Shown: in pieces, positions 20,943-32,445 of the stretch
Layout: the number at the start of each line of letters is the position of its first letter
How positions within the stretch are numbered: the first letter of the stretch is position 1
NCBI RefSeq assembly: GCF_029867415.1
Contig: NC_081183.1
Span: 58,726,336-58,790,335, forward strand
Length of the DNA: 64,000 bases
Reading direction: 5' to 3'
DNA from: Vicia villosa
Lineage: Eukaryota; Streptophyta; Magnoliopsida; Fabales; Fabaceae
Position numbers and translations under genes: made by a program
Notes under the pieces: generated by a model
What the model was told of the DNA's origin: nothing
The model's database searches: none
What the model saw: the letters and a program-made list of their open reading frames with translations, nothing else

Positions 20943-22982
20943 ATCTCCCCATCCAGTCGGTTGGATGTCTTCAATCGCAATCTTTGAACTTTCAGGTGCA
21001 GTGTATTTCACCATATAATCAAATTTGCCACTTGGTTGTCCCAAGGTATCCCAGACCTCTGCAGGAATAGGCTCAGTTTCGTTGCCTTTGGATTTCTGTG
21101 ACGGAGGATATGGTTCTTCCTGAGATATGTATCCCGAGTCATTGAGATAACATTTCCATTCTTCTTCATCATCGGAGAGATCTTCTTCGATGCATTCTTC
21201 GATAAGGACATTAACCTCTTGAGGAATTGGGTTAAGGAACCCTCCACTAATGAATGTTTCTTTGATCGGACGAAGGGTTTCATCCTTATTGGTGCAGTTT
21301 GAGAATGTTGGTGAACATCCAAGGCCTGCTCTAGTTTCATTCTTGGTCGGGATCACAACTTGCCCCCAGCCAGTGGTAGTTCCATCTTTCACTACTTTTA
21401 CCGCCTCTTTGTAAGAAGAGATTGATGCTTTCTTCTTGGAAGATTCGTCTTCTAAAGAGAGACCTTGGAACTGAGTTCCTTCCACATCATCAGCACCAAT
21501 GAAAGAGAAATTGGATAAATGACTCACCATTAAGGCTTGTTCTCCACTTATTGTTACCAATTTTCCATTTGTTACAAATTTTAACTTTTGATGGAGCGTA
21601 GAAGTTACTGCCCCTGCTTCGTGGATCCATGGTCGTCCTAACAGACAGCTATAAGCAGCTTGAATGTCCATGACCTGGAAGGTGATTTGAAATGTATGTG
21701 GACCAATTGTCATGGGAAGGTTAACTTCGCCGATAACTGATTTTCGCGATCCATCAAATGCTTTGACAACTACACCACTGAACTTCATAGGCATTCCTTG
21801 GTAAGATAAACGAGCAAGAGTCGTCTTTGGCATCACATTCAAGGAAGATCCGGTGTCTACCAATACATTAGACAAAGAATCTGACTGACAATTCATAGAA
21901 ATGTGTAGAGCAAGGTTGTGATTTCTACCTTCCTCTGGGAGTTCTTCATCACAGAAGCTCAAATTGTTGCAAGCTGTTATGTTGGCTATTATCCCATCAA
22001 AGTGATCAACAGTCACATCATGATCCACAAAAGCTTGATCCAAAACTCTCACCAGGGCTTCCCTGTGTGCTTCAGAGTTTAAAAGCAATGAAAGTATTGA
22101 GATTTTTGAAGGAGTCTGCATAAGCTGATCCACAATCTTGTATTCACTTCTTTTGATAAGCTTCAAAATTTCATCAAAGTCAGGATTGACATTGGTTCCA
22201 CTGGATTGGCCAACATCAGTGCTTGTATTACTGATAGGAATTTCCACAGGATTTCCAACTGGTGTATTGACAGGATTTTGCCCGGTTGCAGGAGCAATAG
22301 GCTGCTTTGGAGGTAGTGGAGTATACACACGTCCACTTCTTGTTACTCGACTTACATCAGCGATATTCACGACAGATGAAAGAGTAGGTAAAGGAACTTC
22401 TTGTCCATTCTTTATCATTGTTGCATTGTAGTTGTATGGAACTGCCTTGTCAGAGTCATAGGGAACAGGTCCAGGTATGCAAATGATCAAAGGAGCAATA
22501 GGAACCTTTGGCTTGTTGTAAGTAACTTCTATGCGCTCAGGCATGTTGAAATGAGGAACGATGACGTTAACTTTAGGCATTTCCGAGTTGATATCTGAGA
22601 CTAAAAGCTCATGCGGATAACATCCTATCATGTTAACTTCATCTTCATTCCTATTTCTGTAGATCTGAATAGTACCATTATCTAGCAAGACTTGAAGATC
22701 TCTTCTCACAATCGAACATCCGTGAGGATCAACACAACATATGCTACAGGAACCGTAGTGATGCTGGCGAAAATTCTGCCCTCGACAGAGAGTGGCGTGC
22801 ATTTGTACCAAATCTGCTCTTGAGGAATTGATATTATAGACTCGATATGGACCAGGACATCCATACACCATGTTTACAACATGCCCTCCATGATTGGGCA
22901 GCGGATTTGCTTGCACATTTGGATTCAAATTTCTGAAAGAGAGAAGATTAGATCTAACCAACCTCTGAACTTCATATTTCAA
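20940..22982 (-). pseudogene. Ogre protease region of gag-pro (frame interrupted at both ends)
   Basis: A 680-residue open frame in the same phase as gag upstream. The two are separated only by an in-frame TAG at 23037-23039, and the frame truncates at its 3' end where element A inserted. The first Met here is not a natural start. Seen: the gag C-terminal zinc-knuckle-like sequence just upstream (spelled Cys-x2-His-x5-His-x4-Cys, 22983-23036), a Cys/His-rich segment near residues 75-90, and a retropepsin-like domain with NVLVDTGSSLNVMP (Asp-Thr-Gly at 376-378) and CLLGRPW near 447. Role: proteolytic maturation of the Gag-Pol product. The frame resumes at 14499 beyond element A. Confidence 0.87.
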
Positions 22983-23039
22983 AGCTATGCAATGCTCAAG
23001 ATCATGGCCAGGTGCTCCTTGATGATAAGGGCATGATAC

Positions 23040-23852
23040 CTAAGCTTTGTACCACCATGGAAGTTTCTCAGGTACTGGTGGTGGTGCTTTAGTTTGAACA
23101 AGACCTCTTTCCATCAAAGCAGGGTACAACTCTGTGTAGGTCATTGGAATCGGATCAAACTGTGGAGCTCTTTGCACACGATTCTGATTGTTGTTAAACT
23201 GTTGAGCCTGTTGTCGAGGCTGTTGTTGTTTAAACTGCGGAGTAAATCCCGGATTCGGTGTTGTATTAACGACTGGCGCGATAGTAGCGACCTGTTGGTG
23301 ACGATTGACGTTCCCTCTTGGCTTTCCTTGGGACAACATGTCAACACTTTGTTCTTTCTTCTTTGGGAAACCACTTCCGAACTTTTTGGTTCCGCTTGAA
23401 GATCCACCTTCTTTAGTTAGACGTCCGGTTCGGACTCCTTCTTCTAGACGCATCCCCTTGTTTACCATTTCGGTGAAATCACTTGGAGCACTAGCAATCA
23501 TGCGTTCATAATAAAATAGGCTGAGAGTATTCAAGAAGATCTTTGTCATCTCTTTCTCTTTTAACGGTGGATTAATCTGAGCAGCAGTTTCTCTCCATCG
23601 TTGGGCATATTCTTTGAAAGCCTCATGGTCTTTCTGAGCCATGGATCGGAGCTGATCTCTGTCTGGAGCCATATCCGAGTTGTATTTGTATTGTCGGACA
23701 AAGGCCTCACCTAGGTCGTTGAAAGTCCGAATGTTGGTGCTATCCAAACCTGTGTACCACATCAGTGCGGCACCAGTCAAACTGTCTTGAAAGTAATGGA
23801 TAAGCAACTGATGATTATCTGCATAAGTAGACATCTTCCTAGCATACATCAC
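23040..23852 (-). pseudogene. Ogre gag, central and C-terminal part
   Basis: In phase with 23883-24575 but separated by a TAA at 23883-23885, and followed by a TAG at 23037-23039. It carries the conserved retrotransposon Gag core, with HYFQDSLTGAALMWYTGLDS, FVRQYKYN and a Trp-containing segment in QRWRETAAQINPPL, then a Gln-rich, basic linker. Both stops look like single-base nonsense changes in otherwise conserved codons, so full Gag-Pro cannot be made from this copy without readthrough. Confidence 0.88.
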
Positions 23853-23882
23853 GAGATGGCTTTGTGGACAAGAACTACCTTT

Positions 23883-24575
23883 TTACTTCTCAAAGTCAGG
23901 GACCTTGAATTTAGCTGGTATTTGTACACTGGGAACCAAACATAGTTCCTGGGCATTCTTTCCAAACAAATCTTTGCCACGAATAGCTTTGACTTCCAGC
24001 TGAATCTTGTTGAACTGTTCCTGGAGATCTTCCACAAGATTACGCTGATTTGTGCTATCACCTTGATCATGATAAATCTCATTGCCATTATAAGGAACAG
24101 TGTGAACCGTAGGGGTCGGAACTGTCATAGTGGGTTGAGAAAGTGCCATAGTGATTTGGGAAAAAGTTACCCCTGAATGTGGAATAAACGCCGAACCTTG
24201 CGTAGCAGGCGCTTCAGTTGTAGCTGTTTGAACCCCAGAGAAATTATGGCGGAAACCTGCACCAAAGCTGAAAGGCGTGCCCCAACCTTCTGGCATAGAG
24301 AAAGATGGAATGCTGAATGCAACTGTAGAAACTGGAGTAGTGACTTCAGATGTTACCGTTGCTTGACTGTTGGGTGGCGGCTGCTGATTCTGTGCGGCCA
24401 TTAAGGAGTCAACCAGAGTAGTGAGACTTTCCAACTTTTCCTGAAGGGTGGTCACCGTACCACGGAGCTCAATATTCTCTTGTTCAGAGTGTTCCATTAC
24501 TCTTCTTCTGCTTGAACGAGTATTGTATCTATGATCTGATTGCGAGCGCGGTCGAGAAACTTTGAGACGCGACAA
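23883..24575 (-). pseudogene. Ogre gag, N-terminal part (ends at premature stop)
   Basis: A 230-residue frame from ATG 24575. It has a basic Arg/Ser-rich N-terminus, a leucine-rich coiled-coil segment near 35-65 and a low-complexity Pro/Thr/Ser stretch. It ends with ELCLVPSVQIPAKFKVPDF, the conserved Tat-lineage lead into the capsid core. It stops at TAA 23883-23885, and the core continues in the same frame 10 codons later. It could yield a truncated Gag if translated. Confidence 0.85.
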
Positions 24576-24806
24576 CTTGACGATCTAATGGAGAAAGATC
24601 TAAAAGATGAGACTCTATACAACAGACTCGATATGCAGAATGATGTATGCAAAAAGAAATTTATGATTTTTCCAATTATTTTAAAGATTATTTTCTTGCA
24701 AACATTTGAACACAAATTATTCTTTTATTGAAATAATGGGAAATGTTACAACATTGGAGCTTAGCTCCTTACAAAAGCAAATGATACAATAAAAAGCTAA
24801 ACAATC
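24576..24806 (-). other. Spacer between Ogre ORF1 and gag
   Basis: About 230 bp, AT-rich, with no gene seen. Gag has its own ATG downstream; how it is translated after ORF1 cannot be told from sequence. Confidence 0.6.
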
Positions 24807-26342
24807 CTAAGTATCCTCATCAGACGAAGAACCAAATGCGTTGTGCAGCTTGAGCCTCAGGATTTCTTTCCCATAGTGAGCTTTCAACTCGGCTTTTTCG
24901 GTCCTCAGCTTGTCAACAACATTCTTCCAGTCGTCAGGCATCGGAGCGTTGCTTGTTGAACCTTCAAGATTTCTCTTGCTTTCTTGGATGTACCTCTTGA
25001 TTGCAGCATCTTTCTGACGGATCTTCTCATCTTTACTCATGAGACAACCATCTTGATAATAAAGAGTTTCTTCGTGATCTTTCACTCTTTTCTTCAACTT
25101 TCTATTTTCCTCATCAGTTTTACGAAACTTTTCTTCCCAAGCGTCTTTTTCTAACCTCATCTTGGCTAAAATCTCTTGGTATTCTTCCGTAGTGTCAATG
25201 GGAATGTTGGGTAGATGAGACACCGCAGGGAACATGGGTTTTACATAATCATAAGGCATTTGAAACTCCCTTGCTCTTTTCTTCACCCAACAGGTATAGG
25301 CGTTTGTAGCAATGCAGTTTCTTTCCCCACCTTTTTCTTTTCTTCGGACGTCGTACCAAGCTCTTACCATTCTTGTCTTCAACCTTTGAGGATCCTCCCC
25401 TTCTCGGTAAAAGTAGCATTCCACTACGAGACCAATGGGTTTAGCTGAATTTGCATACCCGAGTTGTCGTCGGGCTAGGACCGGATTGTAGTTAATTCCT
25501 CCTTGTGTGCCAATGAGAGGTACGTTGGCGAACTCTCCATAACTATCAATGGTTTCTGTACCACAGCGAGCCAAGGTATACCAATGGATATCATTATTAG
25601 TAAGGGACATAAGTCTTTGAGGCCAACGTAAACCTTCTCGGTTTTCCGTGAAAGTAGGAGACTTAGGTAAGTGTGAAACAATCCATTTGTACAAAAGAGG
25701 TGCACAACATACAATGATTCCACCGCCTTGGCGATTCCTATAATGAATAGAGAAATACGTGTCACCAAGAAAAGTCGGAACAGGATTTCCAATCAGAAAG
25801 ATCTTTATGGCGTTGATATCAACAAAGTCGTTGACGTTGGGAAACAGAACCAACCCATAGATGAGCAAGGCTAGTACAGCTTCAAAAGCTATCATGCTAC
25901 CAGTTTCGATGAAATCAAAGGCTTTCTTTATTAGAAACTGCGAAGTTAAACCCGGAAGGTTTCCTTTGGTAGTCCAATTACTCTCTACTTCAGATTTCTT
26001 CAAGTGGATACCCGCTGCAATGGCTGGTGACTTAGGAATGGCTTCCAAACCATTGAAAGGTATTTTGTCAGACACAGGAATACCCAAAAGATTGGCATAT
26101 TCTTCCAAGGTTGGTACCAACTGATAGTCTGGAAAGGTGAAACACCGGTAGACGGGATCATAGAACTGAACCAGAGTTTTGAGAAGTCCTTCATCAACAT
26201 GAGTGTTCAAGATAGGCAAAAGCTTTCCATGGCTTTTCCTGAAATCAGAAGGATCTTGTACAGAAGATGCTAACTCTTTCAGTCTTTCCACATTAGGCAT
26301 TTTGAAATCATACTTTTTGGTATGCCTTTTTACCCCTTCCAT
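24807..26342 (-). CDS. Ogre ORF1 protein (511 aa, unknown function)
   Basis: Intact frame from ATG 26342, upstream of gag in element sense, the position and size typical of the extra ORF1 that distinguishes Ogre from other gypsy elements. The N-terminal 370 residues are a globular domain with CFTFPDYQLVPTLEEYANLL, a hydrophobic segment AVLALLIYGLVLFP near 158-172 and a Cys pair in CCAPLLYKW. I believe this matches the plant-specific DUF7745 family, from memory. Residues about 385-500 are highly charged and predicted coiled coil by eye, ending in an acidic tail GSSSDEDT. A homologue with the same core is encoded by element C at 41097-42440. Function is not known; a nucleic-acid or particle role would be a guess. 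Confidence 0.88.
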   Translation of the reverse strand: MEGVKRHTKKYDFKMPNVERLKELASSVQDPSDFRKSHGKLLPILNTHVDEGLLKTLVQFYDPVYRCFTFPDYQLVPTLEEYANLLGIPVSDKIPFNGLEAIPKSPAIAAGIHLKKSEVESNWTTKGNLPGLTSQFLIKKAFDFIETGSMIAFEAVLALLIYGLVLFPNVNDFVDINAIKIFLIGNPVPTFLGDTYFSIHYRNRQGGGIIVCCAPLLYKWIVSHLPKSPTFTENREGLRWPQRLMSLTNNDIHWYTLARCGTETIDSYGEFANVPLIGTQGGINYNPVLARRQLGYANSAKPIGLVVECYFYREGEDPQRLKTRMVRAWYDVRRKEKGGERNCIATNAYTCWVKKRAREFQMPYDYVKPMFPAVSHLPNIPIDTTEEYQEILAKMRLEKDAWEEKFRKTDEENRKLKKRVKDHEETLYYQDGCLMSKDEKIRQKDAAIKRYIQESKRNLEGSTSNAPMPDDWKNVVDKLRTEKAELKAHYGKEILRLKLHNAFGSSSDEDT

Positions 26343-27155
26343 AACTTAATCCTATAATGTTTGCAAAGAAAATTCTCTAAATTTTTTGGAAAAATCATGT
26401 TTTTATGGGAAAATATGGATTTTTAATGAATGTATGAATGCATGGATGCATGAATGCCACATATACAAACATGGTAAGGCAAACACGGTGATGCAAACAT
26501 GGTAACGCAAACATGGTACTACAAACATGGTAATTCAAAACATAGTACACATAGGTTCAAAGGTCCAGCGTCACGAGCATGAGGTCAGAGAACCAAACAT
26601 GGGATAGTACTAGGGGTTAATCACCTGCACAACATGTTCTACTGATACGTCAGAGTCTACATTTTTCTTTCGGATATTACCGGCTTGCACAACTGAACTT
26701 GTGAGCCAGCAATATTCTCAAGAAAAACTCGTCTGAGTGTGGTTCTCCGCATGACAACTATTCCAAGTCTACACCTGAATAGTTTCTGCACCACAACCTA
26801 ATAAGGCCAGGATGGGTTATGGGTTCTACAGCCAACTCAGCTTCTACAGTTCAATGAAAGCAATAATGTCTTCGCAACTAACTTGCTAAACATATACTAC
26901 CAACAAGGAACCTCCACTGAGCGGAAGGATTCTCATGCTGACTTTTTAAGGACTGACTCCTTGTATGCCATACATGACTATACCCTCCACCTAATTCTTA
27001 TGTGTACTTAATCCGGGTTAGGATTTGTCCATAATGCATCACTTGTAACAGAACCACAGATGTAACAGAACCACAGAACCAAACATGTAACAAAAATGAA
27101 ATAACAAACGCAAAAATTAGAATTAACCCTTTCTTTGGAAACAATAAAAAGATGG
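26343..27155 (-). other. Ogre 5' leader
   Basis: About 0.8 kb between the primer site and ORF1, with no gene recognised. A short repeat of CAAACATGGTA-like words lies at about 26465-26545. It may hold packaging signals, but nothing in the sequence proves this. Confidence 0.6.
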
Positions 27156-27173
27156 TCCCCAGTGAAGTCGCCA
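27156..27173 (-). promoter_or_regulatory. Ogre primer binding site
   Basis: In element sense TGGCGACTTCACTGGGGA, six bases from the 5' LTR end. It differs at three adjacent positions from the site in elements C and F (TGGCGACTCTGCTGGGGA). Ogre is reported to use tRNA-Arg; I did not check the match here. Confidence 0.75.
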
Positions 27174-27179
27174 TTTTTC

Positions 27180-30100
27180 TGTCGCGGGGAAAAATCGTTA
27201 TCCTTTTTTCAGGATGAGACACCTGATGCCTTCTTTGGGCTCGAGTGCTCAAAAAAATGATTTTTCTTTGTTTCGACCAAACTTTTTATTGTTTCCAAAG
27301 TAGGAAAAGGAAAAAAGCTGCAATAACCTAAAAAGTGGGGGAGAGATTCCGGGTAAGAGGGTTGGTTATACGAAGGGAAGGTATTAGCACCCAACGTATC
27401 TATAGTACTCTATAGGCTATTTTTTTTGTGTTTGTTTCATTTTATGTTATGGTGGAGGTTATGTTGTGAAATAGGTGGGACCTAGGGTGTTTGTTTGATT
27501 ATGCTCGCAAAGATCATCGCGATCCTCTGCATACATATCCCTTAGAGGGAATCAGAGCATCTGTAGCTCGGGGTCTACAGGTGCTAAGGTTTGAGTGGTT
27601 TGAGGGAGAAGTTTTGCTCGCCAAGGATACGGCCTTGTGCCTACGTATTCTCAAAGGGATGTTGAGAAAGTCAGAGCAATCGTAGTTCCCACTTATGCTA
27701 GTGGAAGCAAAGGATAAGAGACAAATGTCATCTAAATGTTCGATGTATCTAATCTATATCATCACATACATCTGTTTGTTTTTGTTTGAAAATCTTTTCA
27801 TTATAAGCCCTGGGCTGTGCCACTTATGGTGCTTAGAATGATAAAGATGCTTTTTAGCCAGCCTTGTGGCAAAAACTTTCAATGAAGTCAGCCTTGTGAC
27901 AAAAAGTTTTGATTAATCAGCCAGCCTTGTGGCAAAAGTTTTAATGAAGTCAGCCTTGTGACAAAAACTTTGATTAATCAGCCAGTATGGTGGCAAAAAG
28001 GTTTGATTGATCAGCCAGCCTTGTGGCAAAAAAGTTAAGTTGTTTGATTGATTGATTGATTGATTGATTGTTTGTGATGATATAGAAGAGATACTCCTAT
28101 CATAGAGATGATAAATGTCTAATCTCCTAGGGTATTTGATTTGGATATTGGGGATGCTTATAAGAAGCCCGTGGGTCCTTGTACGAAGCACAAGAGGAGG
28201 CTATCCGAGGGTCCTTGCATTGTAAGCCCAAGAGGAGGCTATGGGAGGGACAATCGAGGGTCCTTGCATTGTAAGCCTAAGAGGAGGCTCTGGGAGGGTC
28301 ACTCATTTGTACAAAGCCCAAGGGGAGGCATGGTATAGTTGGTTTGAGCTCTTAGAGCGATTTCACCGGGAAACCATACTCTATGTCCTAACCTAAACTA
28401 GGGAGATTCTTTGCACGAAGCCCAATAGGAGGCTATGGGGAACCTAGTGTTGTACTAAGTTGAACAAGCATATATATAACACAGTCACAAATATGAACAA
28501 GTACGAACAAATATGAACAAGCACATGAACAATTATGAACAGTTATACATATATAACAAAGTGTGTGTATATAATGGAGTTTATGAAGGAAATATACCTG
28601 TAAGCATGATCCATTTGTATACACGGGGCTCGGGACTTATACTCGGGGAAAGACCCACTTGAGTTTATTCAAAGCTATGTAAAAAGGTATTTACAAAGGG
28701 CTTGGGACTTATACCTACATGGAGGCCCACTGTATTTTTGGGAAGATTTAAAGAAAACCTTCATTTTTTGATTTGTTGTTCAAGGTTAAAAAATTAAACT
28801 GAACGAGATATATACAAAGAGGTGTTTGTACAATGAAATACCTAATTTCATGTACAGGAATGGGACTTATACCTATGTGGAGGCCCATGGTATATTGAAA
28901 AGTTTTGTTTCTTTGAAGTTTTGTTGTTTTGAAAATGATTTGAAAATTGTTTGAAAAGGTTTTATTTTGAAGAAGTTTTATTGTTTTGAAAATGACTGTA
29001 CAAAAAGAAAAGAAATGGGACTTACATTCTCTAATATTCGAGAGGCCCCACTTCGTTTTGAAAATCAATTGATCAATCAAAAAAGATTTAATCAATAGTT
29101 CTTTTGAAAAGAAAAAATCAAAAAGAAATCGTTATCGTTTTGAAAAGAATCGTGATCGCTTGTTTTAAAACGATTTTGAATTTAAAAGAAATCAACTTAA
29201 TTAAGTTAAAACAAGTTTTAATGCTTAATTAAGACCTAAGTGATTAGGGTTTGATCACAAAAAATATTTACAAGTGATTATGTTTGAAAAAATCAAATAA
29301 AACAATATTTAAAGTATTTAAAAAATACCTAAAAACATGTCATTTTAAACCTAAATAAAAATGTATTAAATAAATCTTTTTTGATGATTTTTTATGGTAT
29401 TCATAAAATATGTATATTAAACAAAGAGTGTGCAAAAAATGAAGTGAAAATAATGAATTTTGATTGGTTAAATTAATTGGGTGAAGTTTGTTAAAAAATG
29501 AAAGAAAAATAGTTGCAAAAAAAATGGTTTTGGTCCCTAGGGGTGTTGAACCCACGCCCTCTCTCTCACCAACCAAAACATGGACCAACTGAGCCACGCT
29601 TGTGGCTTGTAATACACACGCCTTCAGTTTAATATATTTTAAAACCAATATTTGAATTGTTTAAACCAAAAAACGCGCCAAGAACACAACCCTAACTGAT
29701 TTTTGAAAATCTCCAAATCTGTGTTGTTTTGATCAAGTAAAGGGTCTATTCCACTCGGTTTTTCACAAGGATCATGATGGTGGCCTTTGATTTCATTTAT
29801 TTTTGTTCTAAGGTGATCAATTTTGTGATGAACACGAAGAACCCTAATTCTGAATTTGAACATGAAATCGTGTATGATTGATGAATTATGAAATTGATTG
29901 AGGGTTAATGATCAGTGATAGTGCAGAAATAAGATAGCAACTCAATTTTCCATTTATGATGCATGTATGTATGAGTTTGAAGTTGATAGCACTTACCTTC
30001 AAAAACGGCCAAACTGGAAATTGAAATCGTGCCTGGAGGTGTTACAGATGTTGTTGCTCAATCTGGACAGCTTCAATGGACCTTAGGCAACATGTTTGAA

Positions 30101-32146
30101 GGCTTGGAACCAACTGGAAACCTCTTGATCACCCTGTGGTACCTGATCTGCAGTATAGCTCAAGTGAGGATCGAGCTCGTTGATTTTGATGTTTCAGATC
30201 ATGGATGATGGTTGGAACAGTTCATATGAAGTATATGGATGATGTTAGAAGTGATAGTTTGGACAGATATGGCTTGGTATGGATTTTGGCATGATAAGGT
30301 TCAATATATGCAAATATGGAAGTGAGGTAGTGATTTTGAGATTTGAGGTGTTTTGGGGTGTATGAGTGATTCAAACACATCCCATATAATGTTTATGGTT
30401 TGCTAGAATCATCACTTTGGCCATAGCTTCAAGGGTTTGGAGGTTGAGAATTTTACCTCTTTGAAACTTAAGAGACTTGCAATTCAAGAAAGAAAGAGAA
30501 AACCTATAATTTGTGAGGTTTTGGTGTGATTTTGGAAGTGATTTGAACCTCTATTTATAGGCCAAGAGTTCTGAACTCAGAACTTTGCAAGTTGCCCAAA
30601 GAATGGTGATTTGGCATTTGGAGATAGAAAGGAATCTTGCCATTAAATGCATATGGTTAAAAGTGACTTAACCATGGTTATTTCTCTAAGCTTCTTATCT
30701 CTTTCCTATCTGATCCTAAACCAGAAAATATCTTCTAATTATTGCATTGGTGTGTCATCACTTGCATTATTTGGTAAGATAGTTCATAACTTTGGCAAAA
30801 TGACTTGAAATTTCAAGTGAAATGGTCACTAATGGCAAAATTCAAAGCCATAGCTACACTCCATATTTTTTCATGCTCTTGGACATTTTGGAAAGCTCAT
30901 GTTACATACTTCAAAACCCTAGTTGAAAGTTTCTTCAAGACCTTTAAGGAAATGGGTGAAAAAGATCCATGAACTTTGAAGAAAATGAGGTTTTAAGTGA
31001 AATTTCCAAAAGATACCAACTTTGAAGCTCCATATCTCTTAAATGGTTGATCTTTTGGAAAAAAATTATATGTGACAAAGTTGTTCATTGGATCAAAATC
31101 TACAACTTTCATGTTGGAAGTTTTTTTCAGTTTGTAGGTGAAATTTTGAGAAATTCCCTTCCAAAGTTTGGAAAAAACCATTGAAAAACACTTAGAAAAT
31201 TTTCTAAGTATGAAAAGTCAAACTTTTGACTTTTTGATTCTTGATTGATTTTCTTGATTTTCCTTGATCAAATGACTTCATATATCATATATTAATGATT
31301 CAAAACTTCAAAAGTCATGGTTGACCAAAATTCCCCAAAAGTCAATGGTGATCTTGTACAGTTGACTTTTTCAAACGAATCGCATTTTTGGAGATTTCCA
31401 ATGAACCAGGCTATCCTCATCAAATGAATGGTATGAATGGATCATATTGAGGCATTAGAGGATATTGAGCCATGATTTGAGTTGTGGCACCATGTCCTGA
31501 TTAAAAAGGCAGTTGTTCAGTGAATTAGGTCAAAAACCCTAATTGTCGACCTGATGAAATTGATGACTGTGGATCTTGAATTGAGATGTAATTTCCATTG
31601 GATGTTGTCATAGGGATTATTTGAAGATGACTGAAACCTTTGATTGACTTCCTGGGGATTTTTAGGGTTTCCCAAATGTGATCCCTGATTTCAGTCCCTG
31701 ATAGTTCAAAAAAACCCTAATCTGATGATTTGAAATTTCATTGTTGATCAGCCCCTGTGTTGGAGATGTCTTGAGTCAATAGATTAGGTCAAAATGATGC
31801 ACTTGGGGTCTTGAGGTCATGTCCCAAGTCATTAGGTCAAATCCTGAGCAGGAGTCAGGAGTATGCTATCTTCAGTCAAAACCCTAATCTGGTTGGTTCA
31901 GAGCCTTTGAGCTTGTTGAAATGAATCTCTGAGGACCAAATGTTGATTGTTGATGAAGATGATTCATTTGAAATGAAGGGGGAACAAAAACCTAATTGAT
32001 TGTTACTTGTACTGATGAGTGATTTCTTGATTAAACCCTGCTGAGTCACAAGTAGCAAACACAAGCTATGCAATTTGTTAGAGATGCAAATGATGCATAT
32101 GCTATGATATGAGGTGGTATCTTAGGTCAAAAATTGGGGTATGACA
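27180..32146 (-). repeat. Ogre 5' LTR (right copy)
   Basis: 4967 bp, the promoter-side LTR in element sense. TATA box at 30552-30559, tRNA-like module at 29532-29603, tandem repeats at about 27855-28072 and 28160-28330. Followed at 32147 by the target duplication CTTGC. No protein gene. Differences from the left copy include a 2-bp and a roughly 12-bp indel plus scattered substitutions. Confidence 0.95.
29532..29603 (-). other. tRNA-like module in the Ogre LTR, right copy
   Basis: A box at 29585-29596 and B box at 29542-29552 on the minus strand, 44 nt start to start, unchanged from the left LTR copy. Confidence 0.5.
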
Positions 32147-32445
32147 CTTGCCTTCCTCTTCTTTGGAACAACCTTGCTCCAAGATTTTGAGGGATCAACA
32201 CCAACACTTTTAGCCACAACTCTGCTCTTTATAGGTCCTGCAGAGGTACTCTTTTTCTTGACAGAGTATTTGGAAGGCCTTTTAACATCAGCCTACTTCA
32301 CAGGAGAATTCTGAATCACAGCTTTGCCTTTTCTCCTAGTCATGAGCCTTTTGGCTACACTAGGGTTCACAGTAGCAACCAGATCATTGTCAAAGTACTC
32401 ATCTAAATCCACAACATTTGTACCTGTTCCAGCATCTACCCTTGG
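32147..32445 (-). pseudogene. Envelope-like gene of the SIRE-like element, N-terminal part
   Basis: Minus-strand coding remnant whose frame runs on into 3212 once the Ogre element is removed. It is Lys/Arg/Ser/Val-rich (for example KRLMTRRKGKAVIQNS and WSKVVPKKRKAR), like the basic N-terminal region of legume envelope-like ORF3 proteins. It has an in-frame TAG near 32296. The upstream end is cut at 32446 by LTR B, so the start codon and the gag-pol of this copia element are not in the window. Confidence 0.78.

Larger units (their letters stand above)
3213..32146 (-). mobile_element. Ogre-type Ty3/gypsy (Tat lineage) retrotransposon, near complete
   Basis: A 28.9-kb unit bounded by direct repeats of about 4.95 kb that start TG and end CA. 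It is flanked by identical 5-bp duplications CTTGC at 3208-3212 and 32147-32151. Removing the nested 6.4-kb element leaves about 22.5 kb, a normal Ogre size. In its own sense it contains a primer site, ORF1 of unknown function, gag-pro, a predicted intron, pol with dual RNase H, a repeat-rich 3' UTR and a polypurine tract. Two stops in gag-pro and a lost integrase cysteine indicate a defective copy. The LTRs differ by scattered substitutions and a net 14-bp length change, which by eye is around one percent; I did not count exactly. Confidence 0.95.
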
